Shown here piece after piece: positions 37,251 through 50,315 of a DNA stretch of 64,000 nt; within the stretch, counting starts at the first letter, position 1, and the number at the start of each line of letters is the position of its first letter. The position numbers and the translations under genes are program-made. A model generated the notes under the pieces. That model was not told the DNA's origin, did no database searches, and saw only the letters and a list, made by a program, of their open reading frames with translations. The DNA is from Acanthochromis polyacanthus (taxonomy: Eukaryota > Chordata > Actinopteri > Pomacentridae): positions 6,720,064 to 6,784,063 of the forward strand of contig NC_067115.1 of NCBI RefSeq assembly GCF_021347895.1, read 5' to 3'.

Positions 37251-39112
37251 CATTCTCAAACTGCAGTTTATTTGATTACTTATTTGTTAATGAACTGTTT
37301 TATAAAATATGTTGCTTGGAGCTACTGTGACTCGTTAGTTTCTCATTTTTAATCAAATAGATGAACTTTTTAACTAAATATCGTTTTTCACTGAACTGTT
37401 TCGGCTTTTGCAGTTTGTTATTCCTTATTAATTCTGAAAAATGGTCCAGGTGGTTTTAATTTATCTGAATATAAAAAGACGGTAGGAAACCGTTTAACAC
37501 AGAAAGTTAGCTGATTTTTTACAACTTGGAGACAAGGCCACACCTGCTCCTCGGAGTGAATCTGGCTGAAAATGAATATATTGGTGAAACAAACATGTAA
37601 AAATACTGGCGGGAACCTTGCATAGTATCAGTGTAATCTATTTTTCATTTCTTTTGGGTTTTGCATTTATGCAGCACCTAAATATAGCAAATGATTTGCC
37701 TTAAGGCCGCCCTGCCTGCTCAGGCAGAGCTGCTATAAGAGGAAGTAAACCGTTGCTTCTTCTTCCTCTTCTTACCTGCAGTGGATCTCAGCGAGCGCCT
37801 CGATGCTTAAATGATGTTATTGACAGCGGAGGCCTCGGCATACTTAACATCTAATGTGAGAAAGTGGAAGTCAGTGTATAGAAGCATGTGAGGTGAATTA
37901 TGCATCAAGGAACTCTACCTGAACCCTCGGTCACCTCGACGAACACCGAGAGGTCTGAAAACTTGGGTGCAGAAACAGAAGCCCATTTTCATCCATAGTT
38001 AAACACTGTGTGAGACAAATGAAGAAATTGGATGAAATGGAGAATGAACAATTTGCAATCTAACTCCATTTGGCTGCAAATTGGACAGACATCTGTTTTC
38101 TTTTCCTTTATGTTGGCATGTTCTCGGCCTTTCTTCCTGAGTGGGGGTGATAATCCGGCTTTTTGCTGTCGTTTGAATAGCATGTTTGTGCTCATCCCTG
38201 CAGTGAGCGAGTCTCTGATCTTCCCCCTGGAGGACCATAACTCTCTTTATTATGTCACCGGCATTTTTTATCCCTACTGCAGCCCGTCAGCACCCAGAAG
38301 AGAGGACAGGTTGTGTATATCCATCAGTCATTGTGTGCAGTCATTACATCGAGCAGGTAGGAGTTCCAGCACTCTGATCTGCACCATATTGTAATTTATA
38401 ATTCTTTTTTTCACGCTTCCTCGGTGCATCAGGGAAGATTAATGTTGGCTTGGTTCAGAAACTTTTTTATCGCCCTCATTGCAGAATGATGGGCATCTTC
38501 ATTAGAATTATGAAAACTTGAATTAAATCAGCATGTGGCACATTTACCGAGTCGTAGTCTAATATACTGCGTCCCCCGAGGGAAGTCTGCTGCTAAAATA
38601 TTAACAGAATTATTGCTTTATTAAAGGTCCTGATAAAAATGAAAGCTTGTGAGGAAACAGGAAGAATCTGAGCTGTAGGTCTCACCTGGTTTACATATCA
38701 TTCGACAGTTCGAGTCTGATCACTTGGAGTGAATGCATTCATAAAAACTTCCTTCGATTAAAAAGACGAGACTCGTACAATAAGAGCTGTTTGCTTTAAT
38801 CTATAGTTTCAGGCTGGGAGCAGTTTTCTTTCTAGTAATAACTGGTTTCATTTCTTTTCTTTGGCCTGTATAAAGATCAAAGCTGATTTTAGTTCAGACT
38901 TACGTAACAGTTGAGACAAACTTGGCTTATAATAGAACGTAAAGCTGCTGCAGAGTCACAGAGAAGAAGAAATATATCCTGAATACCTGCACAGTTTGGA
39001 CGACTGGACCTCAGAGTGAAATCCTGTATCCCGTAAATCTTCATTTATGTGAAACATGAATGCAAAAAGCTTTACTGTCTTGGTTCACTCTTTCTTTTTG
39101 CCTTGCTTTCAG
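37251..39112. other. Repeat-free non-coding DNA
   Basis: No gene recognised. The part at 37.7-38.7 kb is non-repetitive and moderately GC-rich. An open frame on the plus strand at 38032-38394 has no recognisable domain and I do not call it a gene. Confidence 0.4.
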
Positions 39113-39640
39113 ACACTGTAAAAAACCCAACATACCTGCACAGCAACAAAGAGCAGACAGCTAGCTAGCAACTACCTGGTGAACACTGTGGAGCATTTAG
39201 CTGCTAAAGAGCGGAGAAGAGCAAAAACAAAGCTAAAACGCTCGATTCAGATGTTATTAGTTGTTACTATGCCCATAGATATGAACATTAGGCACCACCA
39301 TATTAGCTTAAAAAGTGATTGGAGGTGTGATTAAAGATAAATATTAACAACTGGAGAAACATGAATTTAAAAACAGTACATTTTGTTGTAGACTAGACTG
39401 TCACACTCTATTAAAATAATTAAAAATAGCTTCCACTTGGATCAGATACAGAATGAAAATGCTAGTAACATGGTAATACATTGTTAATAAATTATTGAAT
39501 AAACTACATATGGGTGGAGACTAAAAACAGAACTAAAAGAGAGTGAAGATTGGATTCATATTTGTCAAATGTCCAGAAACACAACTGCAAAAGAAATGGT
39601 TCCATTTCAACTAAGTACTAAGTTAGAAAGTGATGACATA
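39113..39640 (+). repeat. Likely decayed fish interspersed repeat
   Basis: Contains ACAAAGAGCAGACAGCTAGC, GAGCATTTAGCTGCTAAAGA, ACAGAACTAAAAGAGAGTGA and CAAATGTCCAGAAACACAAC. From memory these belong to one repeat common in fish genomes; here extra sequence separates the first two from the last two. No second copy in the window confirms it. Confidence 0.35.
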
Positions 39641-40113
39641 TTAGTTAATTGTTCACAATATTTTTAGTTACTACAGGTCTAATGAGCTCTTTGTTGGTAA
39701 CCTTTGGCATGACATTTGTAATGATTAACTATGTAAATTATACATATGATAATGGGACAGAGGATGCTATTACTGTCTGACATTGTGCTAAAAATACTCT
39801 CGTATTTTCAACTTGAAGCTACTTATTATGTGGCTAACGTGAGACAAACTGACTGTTCTGTTTGTCTTTGACAGTTTTAGCATCTCAAGTTCCTTTTTTT
39901 GGTTTCACGATAAAATACAGCTTTACTCTAAGCTTACATTGAAATTCCTTTTGCATCCTTTATGCCAGCTTTGTCGACGAAGAAAACGCACATTTAACAG
40001 CACAGTTTACCCATTAATCTTTACCGAACTGTGCAAATGTGCAAAGATGACATTTTTATTTTTGAAAAATCTCACTTTGCAACACACTGATCCTGAATGA
40101 ACAGCAGAGAAAA
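39641..40113. other. Non-coding DNA, nothing recognised
   Basis: AT-rich sequence with no supported feature. Confidence 0.45.
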
Positions 40114-40380
40114 CAATTCAATTCAATTCAATTCAATTTTATTTATATAGCGTCAATTACAGTCAACTCGTCTCAAGACGCTTTACAGAACCCAAATGCC
40201 TGACCCCCAGAGCAAGCCCAAAGGCGACAGTGGCAAGGAAAACACCCTTTTAACAGGGAAGAAACCTTGAGCAGAACCCGGCTCTATATAGGGGGGACCC
40301 ATCTGCCTGCTGGCCGGGCGGGTTGAGAAGGACAGAAGAGGGCAAGGGGGAGGGATGGGAGAAGAGGGAGGGGTGGGAAA
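40114..40380 (+). repeat. (CAATT)n-TTTATTTATATAGCG fish interspersed repeat
   Basis: Five CAATT units (40114-40138) lead into TTTATTTATATAGCGTC, then GACGCTTTACAGAACCC, GGCAAGGAAAAC, GGGAAGAAACCTTGAGCAGA ACCCGGCTC and a CCATCTGCCTG segment. I recognise this from memory as a very common, short interspersed repeat of teleost genomes. The copy is well preserved, so probably young. It does not encode a protein; open frames on the minus strand here are by-products. Confidence 0.7.
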
Positions 40381-43300
40381 GCAAGGAAAACACAAAACAG
40401 ATGTATGAAGAATTTTTAGGGTCTGCAGATTTCCTGTGCATCATATCGCTCTTATCAACCTTCTTTGAGGTAACATAAGCTTCTGTTTTCTGCTGTGATG
40501 TACCCGCTGTACAACGACATTTGAGCTTAAATCTGCAGCGCCAACAGAAATTCATTTAAACAAATGCTAATGTGACTGTTCGCTGTGTAAACTGAGAGCT
40601 GGTTGCAAACCCTCTGGCAATGACAACTTAGCAAAGTGGGGAAACTGTACATCAGTGTTGTTTACAACTTATTCTGCTTCTTGTAGGGCTTCTCCTTTTC
40701 TTCAGTGTTATACAGAAAGATCCGCAAACTCACGGAAATGAAGTTATTCTCCCCTGCAGAAAACTTTCCTTCTATCTATGTTCTGAAGACTCCAAAAATA
40801 CAATTAAGAACCAGTAAACGTGCAGAATATGAGCTCTTTGAGTAAAAAATCCTAAAGACTCTCAGCTTTAATGGAGTAATTTCGTGTGCAGGGAACAGAA
40901 AGATGAACAGGCTTTAAATTAGACGCTCCAGTCTGATTATACAGTACGTTTATTTGGTGATAAAACAGGGAAAAAAAACTCTCAGACTACGTAGCCAACA
41001 GTAGTAGCAGTGAGTGTGTGGGTGTTGCTCATGGTACTCGGCTCCATAAATCAATAAAGACTTGAAGACAGGTGGCATTAGCAGCAGAACAATACAAGGA
41101 CTTCTGAAGGGGTCCATAGCATCAAGTGTGATTTTCTCTGTTTTACACAGAAGGAAAATCAAAGGCGTTTTTTGCGCGGATGAGTTTGAACTGCGGCTCT
41201 TTGTTATCCCCGTTAAACAGCTGGCCAGACAGACAGCTCTGCGCTGAGCCGGAGCTGATTCCGCTTTGGGTCTGTTTTCACTATCAAAAGGCTGCAGAGA
41301 ATAGAGCTTTATGAAGAATTGCATTACTCTGCATAATTACAACAAATTATGCACCGTCATTTGTCATCTTGCGCTAAAAAGCTCATCAGAGAAATGTTTG
41401 CTCTCTCGGTTTGTAATAATATCAAGTTTCTTTTCAGAGCAGCAACAAAGTCTGTCAAGTCATTTGTAAGGATTTTGGTTGGTTCTCTCAGAGGGGTTGT
41501 GATGTTTTTACTCAGTCGGGTTCCAGCTGAAATATATTCCTGATATTATACCTTTTGTCGGTATCACAGAGTAAAAATAAAAATATGCTTTTAATTCTCT
41601 CTCAGCTGCTTAGAAATATTCCTTTGTAATAGTGAGGCCTTTTTATTTTGGACCACATTCATTAAACATGTTTGTAGGCGTAGCATGTACGAAAAGCAGA
41701 GATTTCTGCCAACACGTTCTCTACACCGTCTGAATCTATTCAGAAAGATATTATATTTAAAGAAACTGTTCATTATTTATGCTCCTCAGTATGAATTGCA
41801 TGAAGTCAAGTGCTGGAACTGAAAGCTATGAAGTGCAGGTTTATGCTGTTATTCATTTAAACTGTGCAGAATATAACACATAATAATGTCATATCGATGT
41901 AATTTCAAGGACATTTGTTTTCCCTTCACAGTGAGTGAAGGAATCTTCAGTTTCACACAATACCAAGGATAAGAAAATATAGTATAAAGAATTGAGTCAA
42001 ATGTACAAGAATAAAGTAATTTAAAGGACTTATAATAAATTCCATTGCTATAAAAGCAAAAGTAATTAATGTGACTGCTGTATTGTTCCCTAAATCATTA
42101 GAAATATTAAAACATTATGAACTTATGTGCTCACTATTATTTCCACAAAAAACTAATTAAATAAGTAAATGAAGAAGAAACAAACATGTTACCTTTGTAA
42201 CGTTTAACAACAAACAGTTCAAGATGATGAAAAATGCTTTAAAATAAGAGAGGGGGGAAAAAACAGGAAAGTTTCATGTTTGAGAAGTTTGACACTGACT
42301 TTTCATTCATCTTTCAGTTAGAGTAAATGATTAATTAGTTGCATTTTCTGTTCAGTAGGTTAATAAAAAACATATTTTACAAGCTCTTCATATATATTGT
42401 TTGCAAAAGAAAGTAAAAAATCAGTTTAGCAATACCAGTTTATAGCAACGCATTGCACTGGATTTTGTTCATGCAAACGCCACAGGACTATTTTGACAGA
42501 CAGAGTTGTGTCTAAGACTGATTTAATGTGACATAAATAAGGCAAAACTGAAATTTACTAATTACAGACTCAGATTTTCCAACTTTCCAGTTTTAATGAC
42601 ACCCACCGTTAATCTGTGTGGTAACTACAGATGAACGCAGTGGAGATAAAAGTAGAATATGTCACAGTATAATGCAGTGAAGTGGAAGCATAAAGTAGCA
42701 TAAAAACAAAAAAAACTAAAGTAAAGGTACCTCAGGTTTATACATTTCTAAATATACTTCCAGAGTTACTTTCCCTTACTGTCCTTTTTGTGCTCCGAAC
42801 AAGCTTGGATCCAACTAAATGAAGCCCTAAATAACAGCAGCCATTGATAAATCTGTCACTCTGTGCCCAAGAGATCCAGCAGTACAGGCTTCAGCTAAAT
42901 TTGCTGTCTGTAGGACTCCTGACAAGTGGGAACCGAGAATAAGTCAACCAAGGGGCTTCAGGGCCTCACATAGGCTGCTCCATATGATTTATGTGGATTT
43001 TTTCGAGGGTGAAAGTCCCAGTTCGCCTAAGAAATGCAAGAAAAAGCAGTCTGTGTGGTGCAACAGTTACTATAAGACTGTGCATTGGGTTCTAGTTTTG
43101 GACTCTCTCTTGAACTTATCTTGTTTGGCCTGTTTTTTGCTGTTGAATTTTTTGGATTTGTTTGCACTTTATCTTGACTTTCTGCAATGCACGCTCTGAG
43201 TACACGCCGTTATTTGCACACTCAGTGCTGGGTGGAGTTGGCCGGATGCTAAGACTTTCACAAAATAGCCAAAATGCTAATTATTTTCATACATATTGAG

Positions 43301-45397
43301 ATTACAAATGTTTATCATGATTATTTTGGGATTTTAAGGACAAAATTTGTTTTGCACAGTAGCTTTCACTTCCATTTTGTGCTAAAGCCCTGCTAATGTG
43401 CACATCTTTACATCAGAATAAATAATCTAGAAACATCTCCTAAAAGCTGCATATACATTTAATTCTAACTTAAATTTCTCATTGGCTAAACATCAGCTTC
43501 TCAAAAGACACTACAATTTACAGACGTTCCTTAAACACCTCACATGCAGGATGAAGTAGAAGCTAGCTGGCAGCTGAGCACAGAGAAGCTCCTAGTCTCC
43601 ACTCAGTTACTGCAGCTTCGACAGTTGTGAGAGCAAAAATTAAGTTGATAAAAGGAAAATAAAGTGTTTTAAAGTCAGATATAAGCTTGGAAGTGGCTGC
43701 ACATTTAACACTGCTTTTTTCATTTTTGAAATCCACTTCACTATGGAAAACTACACGTCCTAGCAGCAACCAATCACACTATTAAAAATCCGTTTTGCAG
43801 AGGATTTGGATTGTGCAGAAAGGCAACCCCTGCTAGTTTTATTCCAGTGAAGAAATTATACATGTCTCTCTTCATGCGAAGTATTCCACTAAAAACAATT
43901 CTTCTGTCACTACTGCAAAATTCCCTTGGTTTGGCCTGATACTGCTGTGATTGGTTTAAAGGAGTACAAACAATCCAGAGTGCTGTTCTTCTCCTGTCGG
44001 AGAATAAAGATGAGGTGCAGTCAGACTCTTCCATATTGCCTTAATGAGTTGACCAGATTTACCGACATTAAAATGAAACAATTCTATTTCCATGAGTTGT
44101 TTTCTGTGAAAGGAGTATTATAAACATTGACATCACAAATCTGTTCATTTAATTGTGGGAAGTGAAAATTGGTTAGGTAATAATATTTAATTATCTGTGC
44201 AGTCGTACATCTGAGTCTGTTCAACTTGTCTTAACTGGACTGCAGCAGGAATTTCAGAATTTCAATTAAAATTAAAAGAGGAGGAGAATTTAGTAGTTTA
44301 ACAGCACCTTCATCCTGATTTACACCAAAGACCCTTTATCCCAGGATTGTTCCACATAACGGAAGCTGCACAAAATCATATTACCAATCTATTATATTCA
44401 AAAAGTTTTTAATCTCAAAGGACAGTTGGACTTCATCTCTCGTGTTTGAACTGATTATATTCTAAATCGCTATAGATTCCTAATGTGGTCTGAAACAGTG
44501 GTCTAAGTCCTCTTCCTGGTTGGCTGAGGAACATTCAGCTCCAGATGAATCGCTCTGGATCCCCCGGCCCTTCATTTGTCAGCGCTAATGACCAGAGTTC
44601 CCTCCCTCTTGCTCAGCTGTTGTTTTACCTGTAATAATAGATTGATTTGTGACTCTGAGGCAAAGCAGCTGTGAACGAATGAGAGAAAGTTTGCATTGAA
44701 CTCATTAAAGTTTGTATCACTCGGTGTTTAGCACACTGATTATAGCAAAAGGAGCCATCTGCTTGGGAGAGCAGTGCTCCCATCGCAGCTCTGTATAATT
44801 TAGCAAACAAAGTTTGTCGCCGGCGTAAAGAATCGGCAGTCTTGGGGCGTCTTGCGGAGACTCATGTCACTCAGGGGCGTAGGTGTGTCTCCAGTGAATC
44901 AGTGTTATGTAGATGATGTTTTCGTGGGGTCCTCCTCGCTGCTCCCCGCGTGACTCAATTAATGGAGTTAGCTATTAATCTGTTCTTCAAAATTGGATTG
45001 GCTTACTGAGAAATGAGATTGACTTGTTTCTCATTACAGGGTTATATCAGAGGGCTTTCCTGAAGGTCCCTCCTCTGGATGGCATTAGCATATTCCTCTT
45101 TAGCCTTGTTAGCATTCTACACCCATGTACATAAGACCGCATATCTTTTAGGGCTTTAATGAGCACTGATTAATTCATCTTTTTTTTAATCTAAAGTTTT
45201 TGTCTGGCATTCAATTTCTTCTTATAAGAGTAGAAACAACCGCTCACTTTTTGTAAAAATGAGGCAGAAGTAAAGGAGCAGGCTTATAAAGATGCATATA
45301 TCTTACTTGTTTTTGCTTGGCTGCTTAAATTTAATCATTTGATTGAGAAGAGCTTATACATTTAGTGTTGGAAAAACATAAAATCTAAAAGGAGTGT
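40381..45397. other. Mostly plain non-coding DNA
   Basis: No gene recognised in 5 kb. About 43.4-44.1 kb has features of decayed repeat (for example TGCTGTGATTGGTTTAAAGG near 43945), recognised only loosely. About 44.5-45.2 kb is repeat-free, less AT-rich than its surroundings and a plausible conserved non-coding element. Confidence 0.4.
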
Positions 45398-45660
45398 CTC
45401 AAAACCATGACTTTGTTCCCGTGATTGAATAATACAAATGCATTTGCTCCACTTGTTTCGCTACTCGGGTGCCAATGACAGAATCGACATAATCTTGTTA
45501 TATATTATGCTGTACAACCACTTTGATGACTATCAGAAAAACACTCAGAAATTTACTGCAATGGACTCCGACACTCTCTTTCCAGTCATGTCGACAAACA
45601 AATTTAGGATTTTTAAATCATAAGCCAGGAAAAAACTTCAACTTAAACTGTAATTATACT
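45398..45660 (+). repeat. Family U repeat, copy 1
   Basis: Shares ordered blocks with 46430-46640: CTTTGTTCC-GT (45412), ACATTTGCTCCACT or variant (45439), ACATAATCTTGTTA (45488), CTGC-AT-G-TCC-GACA (45557) and CCAG-CATGT--ACAAACA (45581). Heavily diverged; no coding capacity. Confidence 0.5.
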
Positions 45661-46429
45661 CCAAATTTCTGTAAATTATTCAATACATAAATTACAAAAG
45701 CCATTAAGTAGTCATTATAAAGTTGGTTGTGGGAGTCAATAATGGAACACTAAATGTTTTTCAAAAGGAATACTATTATTACTGTATTAGTACATGTTAG
45801 TTTTTGAGAGTTGATCTTTTTTATAAACTTAACCTGCTCATGAGGAACGTAGAACAGGCAGCTAATGATGAAATGTCATCAATGTGCGCCTTCTCTGCTG
45901 CGATGAAAAAAACATTCCAAAAAGAGTAATAGTTAGAACATTAGGAAGAAGGAAAAAGCAAAGATAATCATGAGAAGAAAACATGTCACTAGCATAGAAA
46001 TATAAGTATAACTGTAGAAGCATAAAAAGTAAAAATGTACATCATACGAGGAAAATAGAAATATACGTACACAGTGTAGCAAATAGTAGTAATTGTGTTA
46101 TTTCATGGAGAAGTTGTTCTTGCACTGCTGCAAGGTAAAACAAAAGTTTATCCCACAGAAATGGATGAGTACATATTGGTACATTCATGGAAACAAAAAA
46201 AAAACAAGATTTATTATTTTCTTTACCAAGACTTAAAACACAAAAATAAATTTATTATTAACCTTTGCTGTTTGCAGTTTATTTCGTCAACATTATCTGT
46301 GGTTGCTCTGTGAACTTAACCTGGCTTTAAAGCTGCATTAAGTATGCCTTTTGCGTATTAAAATTTGACAATTTTCATATCTACGTTGGCATTTATTTCA
46401 CTTTGTAATATATTTTAGAAAAAAAACGG
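45661..46429. other. Non-coding DNA between the two family U copies
   Basis: AT-rich sequence with nothing else recognised. Confidence 0.4.
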
Positions 46430-46640
46430 TAGCAAAACCACAACCTTGTTCCTGTATTCCTGAATAACAGCGATACATTTGCTCCACTGGCAGAAGTAAC
46501 ATAATCTTGTTAAAATATCTTAAAGCTGGTCTAGTGACAGCCAAACTGTCTTAAAACAATCACTAAATCTACTGCCATAGGTCCCGACATTCTTCTTCCA
46601 GCCATGTAAACAAACATTTATATGGTAAAACTGAAAAAAA
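46430..46640 (+). repeat. Family U repeat, copy 2
   Basis: Same ordered blocks as 45398-45660: CCTTGTTCCTGT, ACATTTGCTCCACTGG, ACATAATCTTGTTA, CTGCCATAGGTCCCGACA, CCAGCCATGTAAACAAACA. The copies lie about 1.03 kb apart in the same orientation. Confidence 0.5.
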
Positions 46641-47757
46641 TGAACTTAAACTGAAATGAAACAACAAACTAGTAACAGTAATTACATAATTAATTAGCAA
46701 AAGCTGCAAAGTGATGTACCAGAGGATTAGGACAATGCCAGGCTCATGTAGTCTCAGTAGAAATGTGACTGAATGATTTATGACAGATTGTACTACATTC
46801 TTGACATGCTGTAGTTATTATAGAGGTCATAATAAGGTGCGTCTTGAGTCTGATCCAAACCGTTCTGCTGTGATGAGGACAAAAGCGTAATATTATTTTT
46901 AGTGGTTTCTAATTTAAGAACATATGAGCAGATCTGTGTTTTCATGGTTCATGTGAGTGAGAATCTGTGGCACTCACCAGTTTTCTTGTCATTTTTTTTT
47001 TCACAGGTGCATCAAAAATTCATGAGTGCTGTAGACCTGCTGTCATGCACAGATAGCCTGACTCGTCTCCATCTGAATTAAATGAACTAAAATAACACAT
47101 ACAACCGCAGCCAACTTAATGCAAAATTTATATCCTGTTCATCATGGCATCATCGGCCGGTTTTCCTACAAGTTTATTGGTATCTTCCAGCTCTGCAGCT
47201 TCTACATTTCATTAGTTTCTGTCGAAACTCTGAGCTGCCTCGGCCTCTTTCTGCAGACCTCTGTCCGGTTTCATCATCTGTTGCAGGCAGCGTCAACGAC
47301 TGTAGGCTGTAATATTCCCTCATATCTGGGTGATTGCTGTCCCCTTGACCGCCTCTTATATTAATCAGAGGCCACTTTCTGTTTGTTTTCTTGTTTTTTA
47401 GCTTGGTGCAGCCTGAACTGTTGCCTCATTATTTCTGTCACAGTGCAGCTGCTCCGATGGCAGCTCTGCTATTGTTATTTTCTAATCCTCCAATAACGCC
47501 ACTGACACTGATAGATGCCAGTTTCTTGAGGCATTTTGCGTGTTATCGTTTGTTGCTCTTTGCGTCTTATTCAAAGCCTTTAATGCACAAATTAGGCATT
47601 AATTGAACATCACTCCAGTTCTACATGTACAAATCTTTAATCTCATCTAAAACCCATTTTTAGTGAGCTGTGCTAACTTGCTAGCCAGTTGGCTAAATCC
47701 AGAAAACATAAAAGACATTAAAATTTTAATTTTGCCATTAGTGGTCATGTGATAAAG
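46641..47757. other. Repeat-free non-coding DNA
   Basis: No gene recognised. About 47.1-47.6 kb is non-repetitive and of moderate GC content. Confidence 0.4.
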
Positions 47758-47910
47758 ACAAAAAAAAAAAATCATCCTAAGTTGCATCGTTAGTCCAACA
47801 CCACATGCAGATCAGGAGTCCCAGCAGTGTGCTTTGGAATCGCTCGAGGGAAGCACGAATTGAACCGTCCACCCTGCAGTTTCCTGTTCTACCACCAAGC
47901 TGTTAATCAT
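47758..47910 (-). repeat. Possible remnant of a tRNA-derived SINE
   Basis: On the minus strand, GCTTGGTGGTAGAAC (47900-47886) resembles a pol III A box and GGTTCAATTCGTGC (47866-47853) a B box. The spacing is about ten bases shorter than in a tRNA. The sequence then runs to a T run at about 47772-47760. It is not a working tRNA: no cloverleaf is apparent. Confidence 0.25.
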
Positions 47911-49787
47911 GGCAGTGTTGCTAATGTATGGCATCTTATTGAAGGTCCAGAGATTCATCAGTGGCCTCACAACAACACATAAATCACAGCAGCGATTCGT
48001 CCTTCGTCTACATCCGTTCCTGCTTGGCTTCTGTTTCAGCAGACTGAATTTTTATTGAAATGATTGTGAAATTACACACCAGGCCGTTACAATGGAGTCT
48101 GTAGGGGCTAAGAGGCCTTACCGGACCATCGAAAAGCTTAAAGTGTTTTGACATGGCACCATGTTTATCTACAATACCTGAAACTCTGCTCTTTTGCAAT
48201 CAATTTCTATTAATGAAACTTGCCAACAAAAGAAGTGGAACATGTACTGTAGCATTATTGATTATGCTAATAGTGAAATGTCAACAGTGTGAACAAATTA
48301 CAAAAAGACAAAATTTGTCCAGTTAGGAGAATTTGATGAGCTCAGTTTGGATCATTTGTGCAAGCATAGGACATACTAAGTTTAGGTTAATAAAGTTTGC
48401 AGTAGGCAATTGTGTGCTAAGATGCTAAACTATTAGCATTTGCTATTTGATGAGGCTTTAACCATTAGCACAGTCTTCCACCAACGTTAGCCATGGTAGC
48501 TACCCAACCTTTATGTGACTTTAAAACTGCATTCTTAATGTTTTCTGCATATTCACGTTTTACAGCAAACTGTTGCATATTTTGACATCCAACAGATGTG
48601 GAGAAATATTACAATTCATGTGAAGTTTTATAAATCCAATATTCACTCTTTTAGCTTTGTTTTATGAACTCAAAAGCAAATCTTTAGCTCCTAAATGTTC
48701 ATTAGCTTGTCCAAAATTTTGTTAGCCTGAGATTTTTCAAAATTATGCCGAATTAAAACTGGATCAACACTTTAATGCAATAAATACTCCACTAAAATCA
48801 GCTTTACGTCTTTGTAATTTGCTCCATTGCTCATATTTAAAATATTGATTGGTGCAGCTTTAAAAAATAGAAGGTTTAGATTTTTAAAAAGGCTTTACAT
48901 GGTGTTTTTGAAGACCATTATCCCACAGAAAAGCTAGTAACATAAAAATGAACTTGTGATTGTTAGCTGACATTCAGTGGCTGGGCTGTTCTTTGGGGTC
49001 TTGAGTCTCAGTCTGACGGATGGCAAACTGATTCAAAACTATCACCACAAGAAACAAGATTAATCATGAATCAGGGCTCCATTTTTCAAACGTCAGAGCA
49101 CAGCCTGAAGCCGTGGAAGCTTTCAGATCGTCTCCGTCTTTGAGGAGTCTTTGTGAAGAGCTCGAAGTGAGGAAGTGGAAGGAAACAAAAAAAAATCACA
49201 TCTCTGGATGCTCTGTTGTATTTTCAGCCACCTTAATTTATTTAGAAGTCAATTTTAGTGTCTGATTTAAGTGCCCGCTCCATTTGTTTCAGCTAATAAA
49301 GCCGGCAGGTTCGTGGATAAAAAATGTTCATTACCTTTCAAAGTTCACTGGGTTTTTATCTGTCCTCTTAAGAGGGTTTTAAGTGCCTTGTTAAGTTGCC
49401 CATTAATTCAGGCCGTATTGATCCCACACACACTCTGAAGGGCCTCTCCAAATATCATATTTTTTGAAAACTTCCTCTGTGTAAAATGCTTACATGCTAA
49501 TTATTTTTGAAGCGCTGGCCTTTCTAAACCCCCGGTCAGTGATCAATACTGTTTGATATTTCTCTGCACGTGGCCATTATTTGTGTCACTGCTGCAATTA
49601 CTGCACAGGAGGGTATCGATGTGAAGCTTTTCCTTGTCTCCCGTGTTAGTTAAACCCATGACAGAAGGATTTAGCCCTGATCTTTCTACTAATTGTGCGA
49701 GTTTTCATCATCTGCGCACTTATTAGCTCCATTCTGGCCGCTTTCTTTGTGAATCTTTCCGTCGATAGTTTGCTCGAGTTGCGTTTG
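47911..49787. other. Non-coding DNA, nothing recognised
   Basis: No supported gene or repeat. About 49.1-49.8 kb is non-repetitive. Confidence 0.4.
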
Positions 49788-50315
49788 ATGCCTCAGTTCG
49801 GTGATTTTCTGCCATTCAGAGAAGATGTCCGGTGTTTTTTTTTCCCTTCTTCTTGCAGCAGCTCACGGTGGTATAACAATCCAGTGAGCAGCAGAACTTT
49901 TCTGCGGCTCCTTGTGACAAGCCAGAGCAAATCAATGACAACCACAGTCACGATTCACAAACAGCTTCTGCCTCCTTTTCCATCACAAATGCAAGTTTTG
50001 AGACGGCGTTACAACCGCTGTAACTTTCTCCACCTCCCTGCCTCGTTCTTCCAGATGAAAGTTCCTCTCCTCCGCTCACCTCCTCTCACTGTTCGCTTGT
50101 CAAATCTTATGCCTGCCATAAATATAGACACAACGCTAGTAGTTTCTAATGCTATTTACATTCACCACCCATCTACCTGCTTCCTTCGCCTGTCGCGTCG
50201 TCATTTATTTGTGCATCTGCAAGCGGCGCCTCGTGTCTCATCCACTGATGCAGAGGTAAATATAGAGACGGGAAAACAACAACAACAACATCACGACTTT
50301 GAGCCCCGTAACTGA
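49788..50315 (+). CDS. Doubtful open reading frame, 175 residues
   Basis: The longest open frame outside the transposons. The frame is open from about 49695, but the first ATG is at 49788. The predicted product is rich in Ser, Leu, Arg and Pro, ends in a short poly-Gln/His stretch (QQQQHH, from repeated CAACAACAACAA) and shows no domain or motif I know. No splice signals or homologous copy support it. In 64 kb of six-frame translation one frame of this length could be chance. Listed for completeness; I lean towards non-coding. Confidence 0.1.
   Translation: MPQFGDFLPFREDVRCFFFPSSCSSSRWYNNPVSSRTFLRLLVTSQSKSMTTTVTIHKQLLPPFPSQMQVLRRRYNRCNFLHLPASFFQMKVPLLRSPPLTVRLSNLMPAINIDTTLVVSNAIYIHHPSTCFLRLSRRHLFVHLQAAPRVSSTDAEVNIETGKQQQQHHDFEPRN

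Noticed and set aside
38032..38394. 120-residue plus-strand frame
   Set aside because: No domain, no coding-like composition and no splice context I trust; may overlap a conserved non-coding element.
40183..40555. 70- and 101-residue Pro/Ser-rich frames on the minus strand
   Set aside because: They lie mostly in the (CAATT)n-TTTATTTATATAGCG interspersed repeat.
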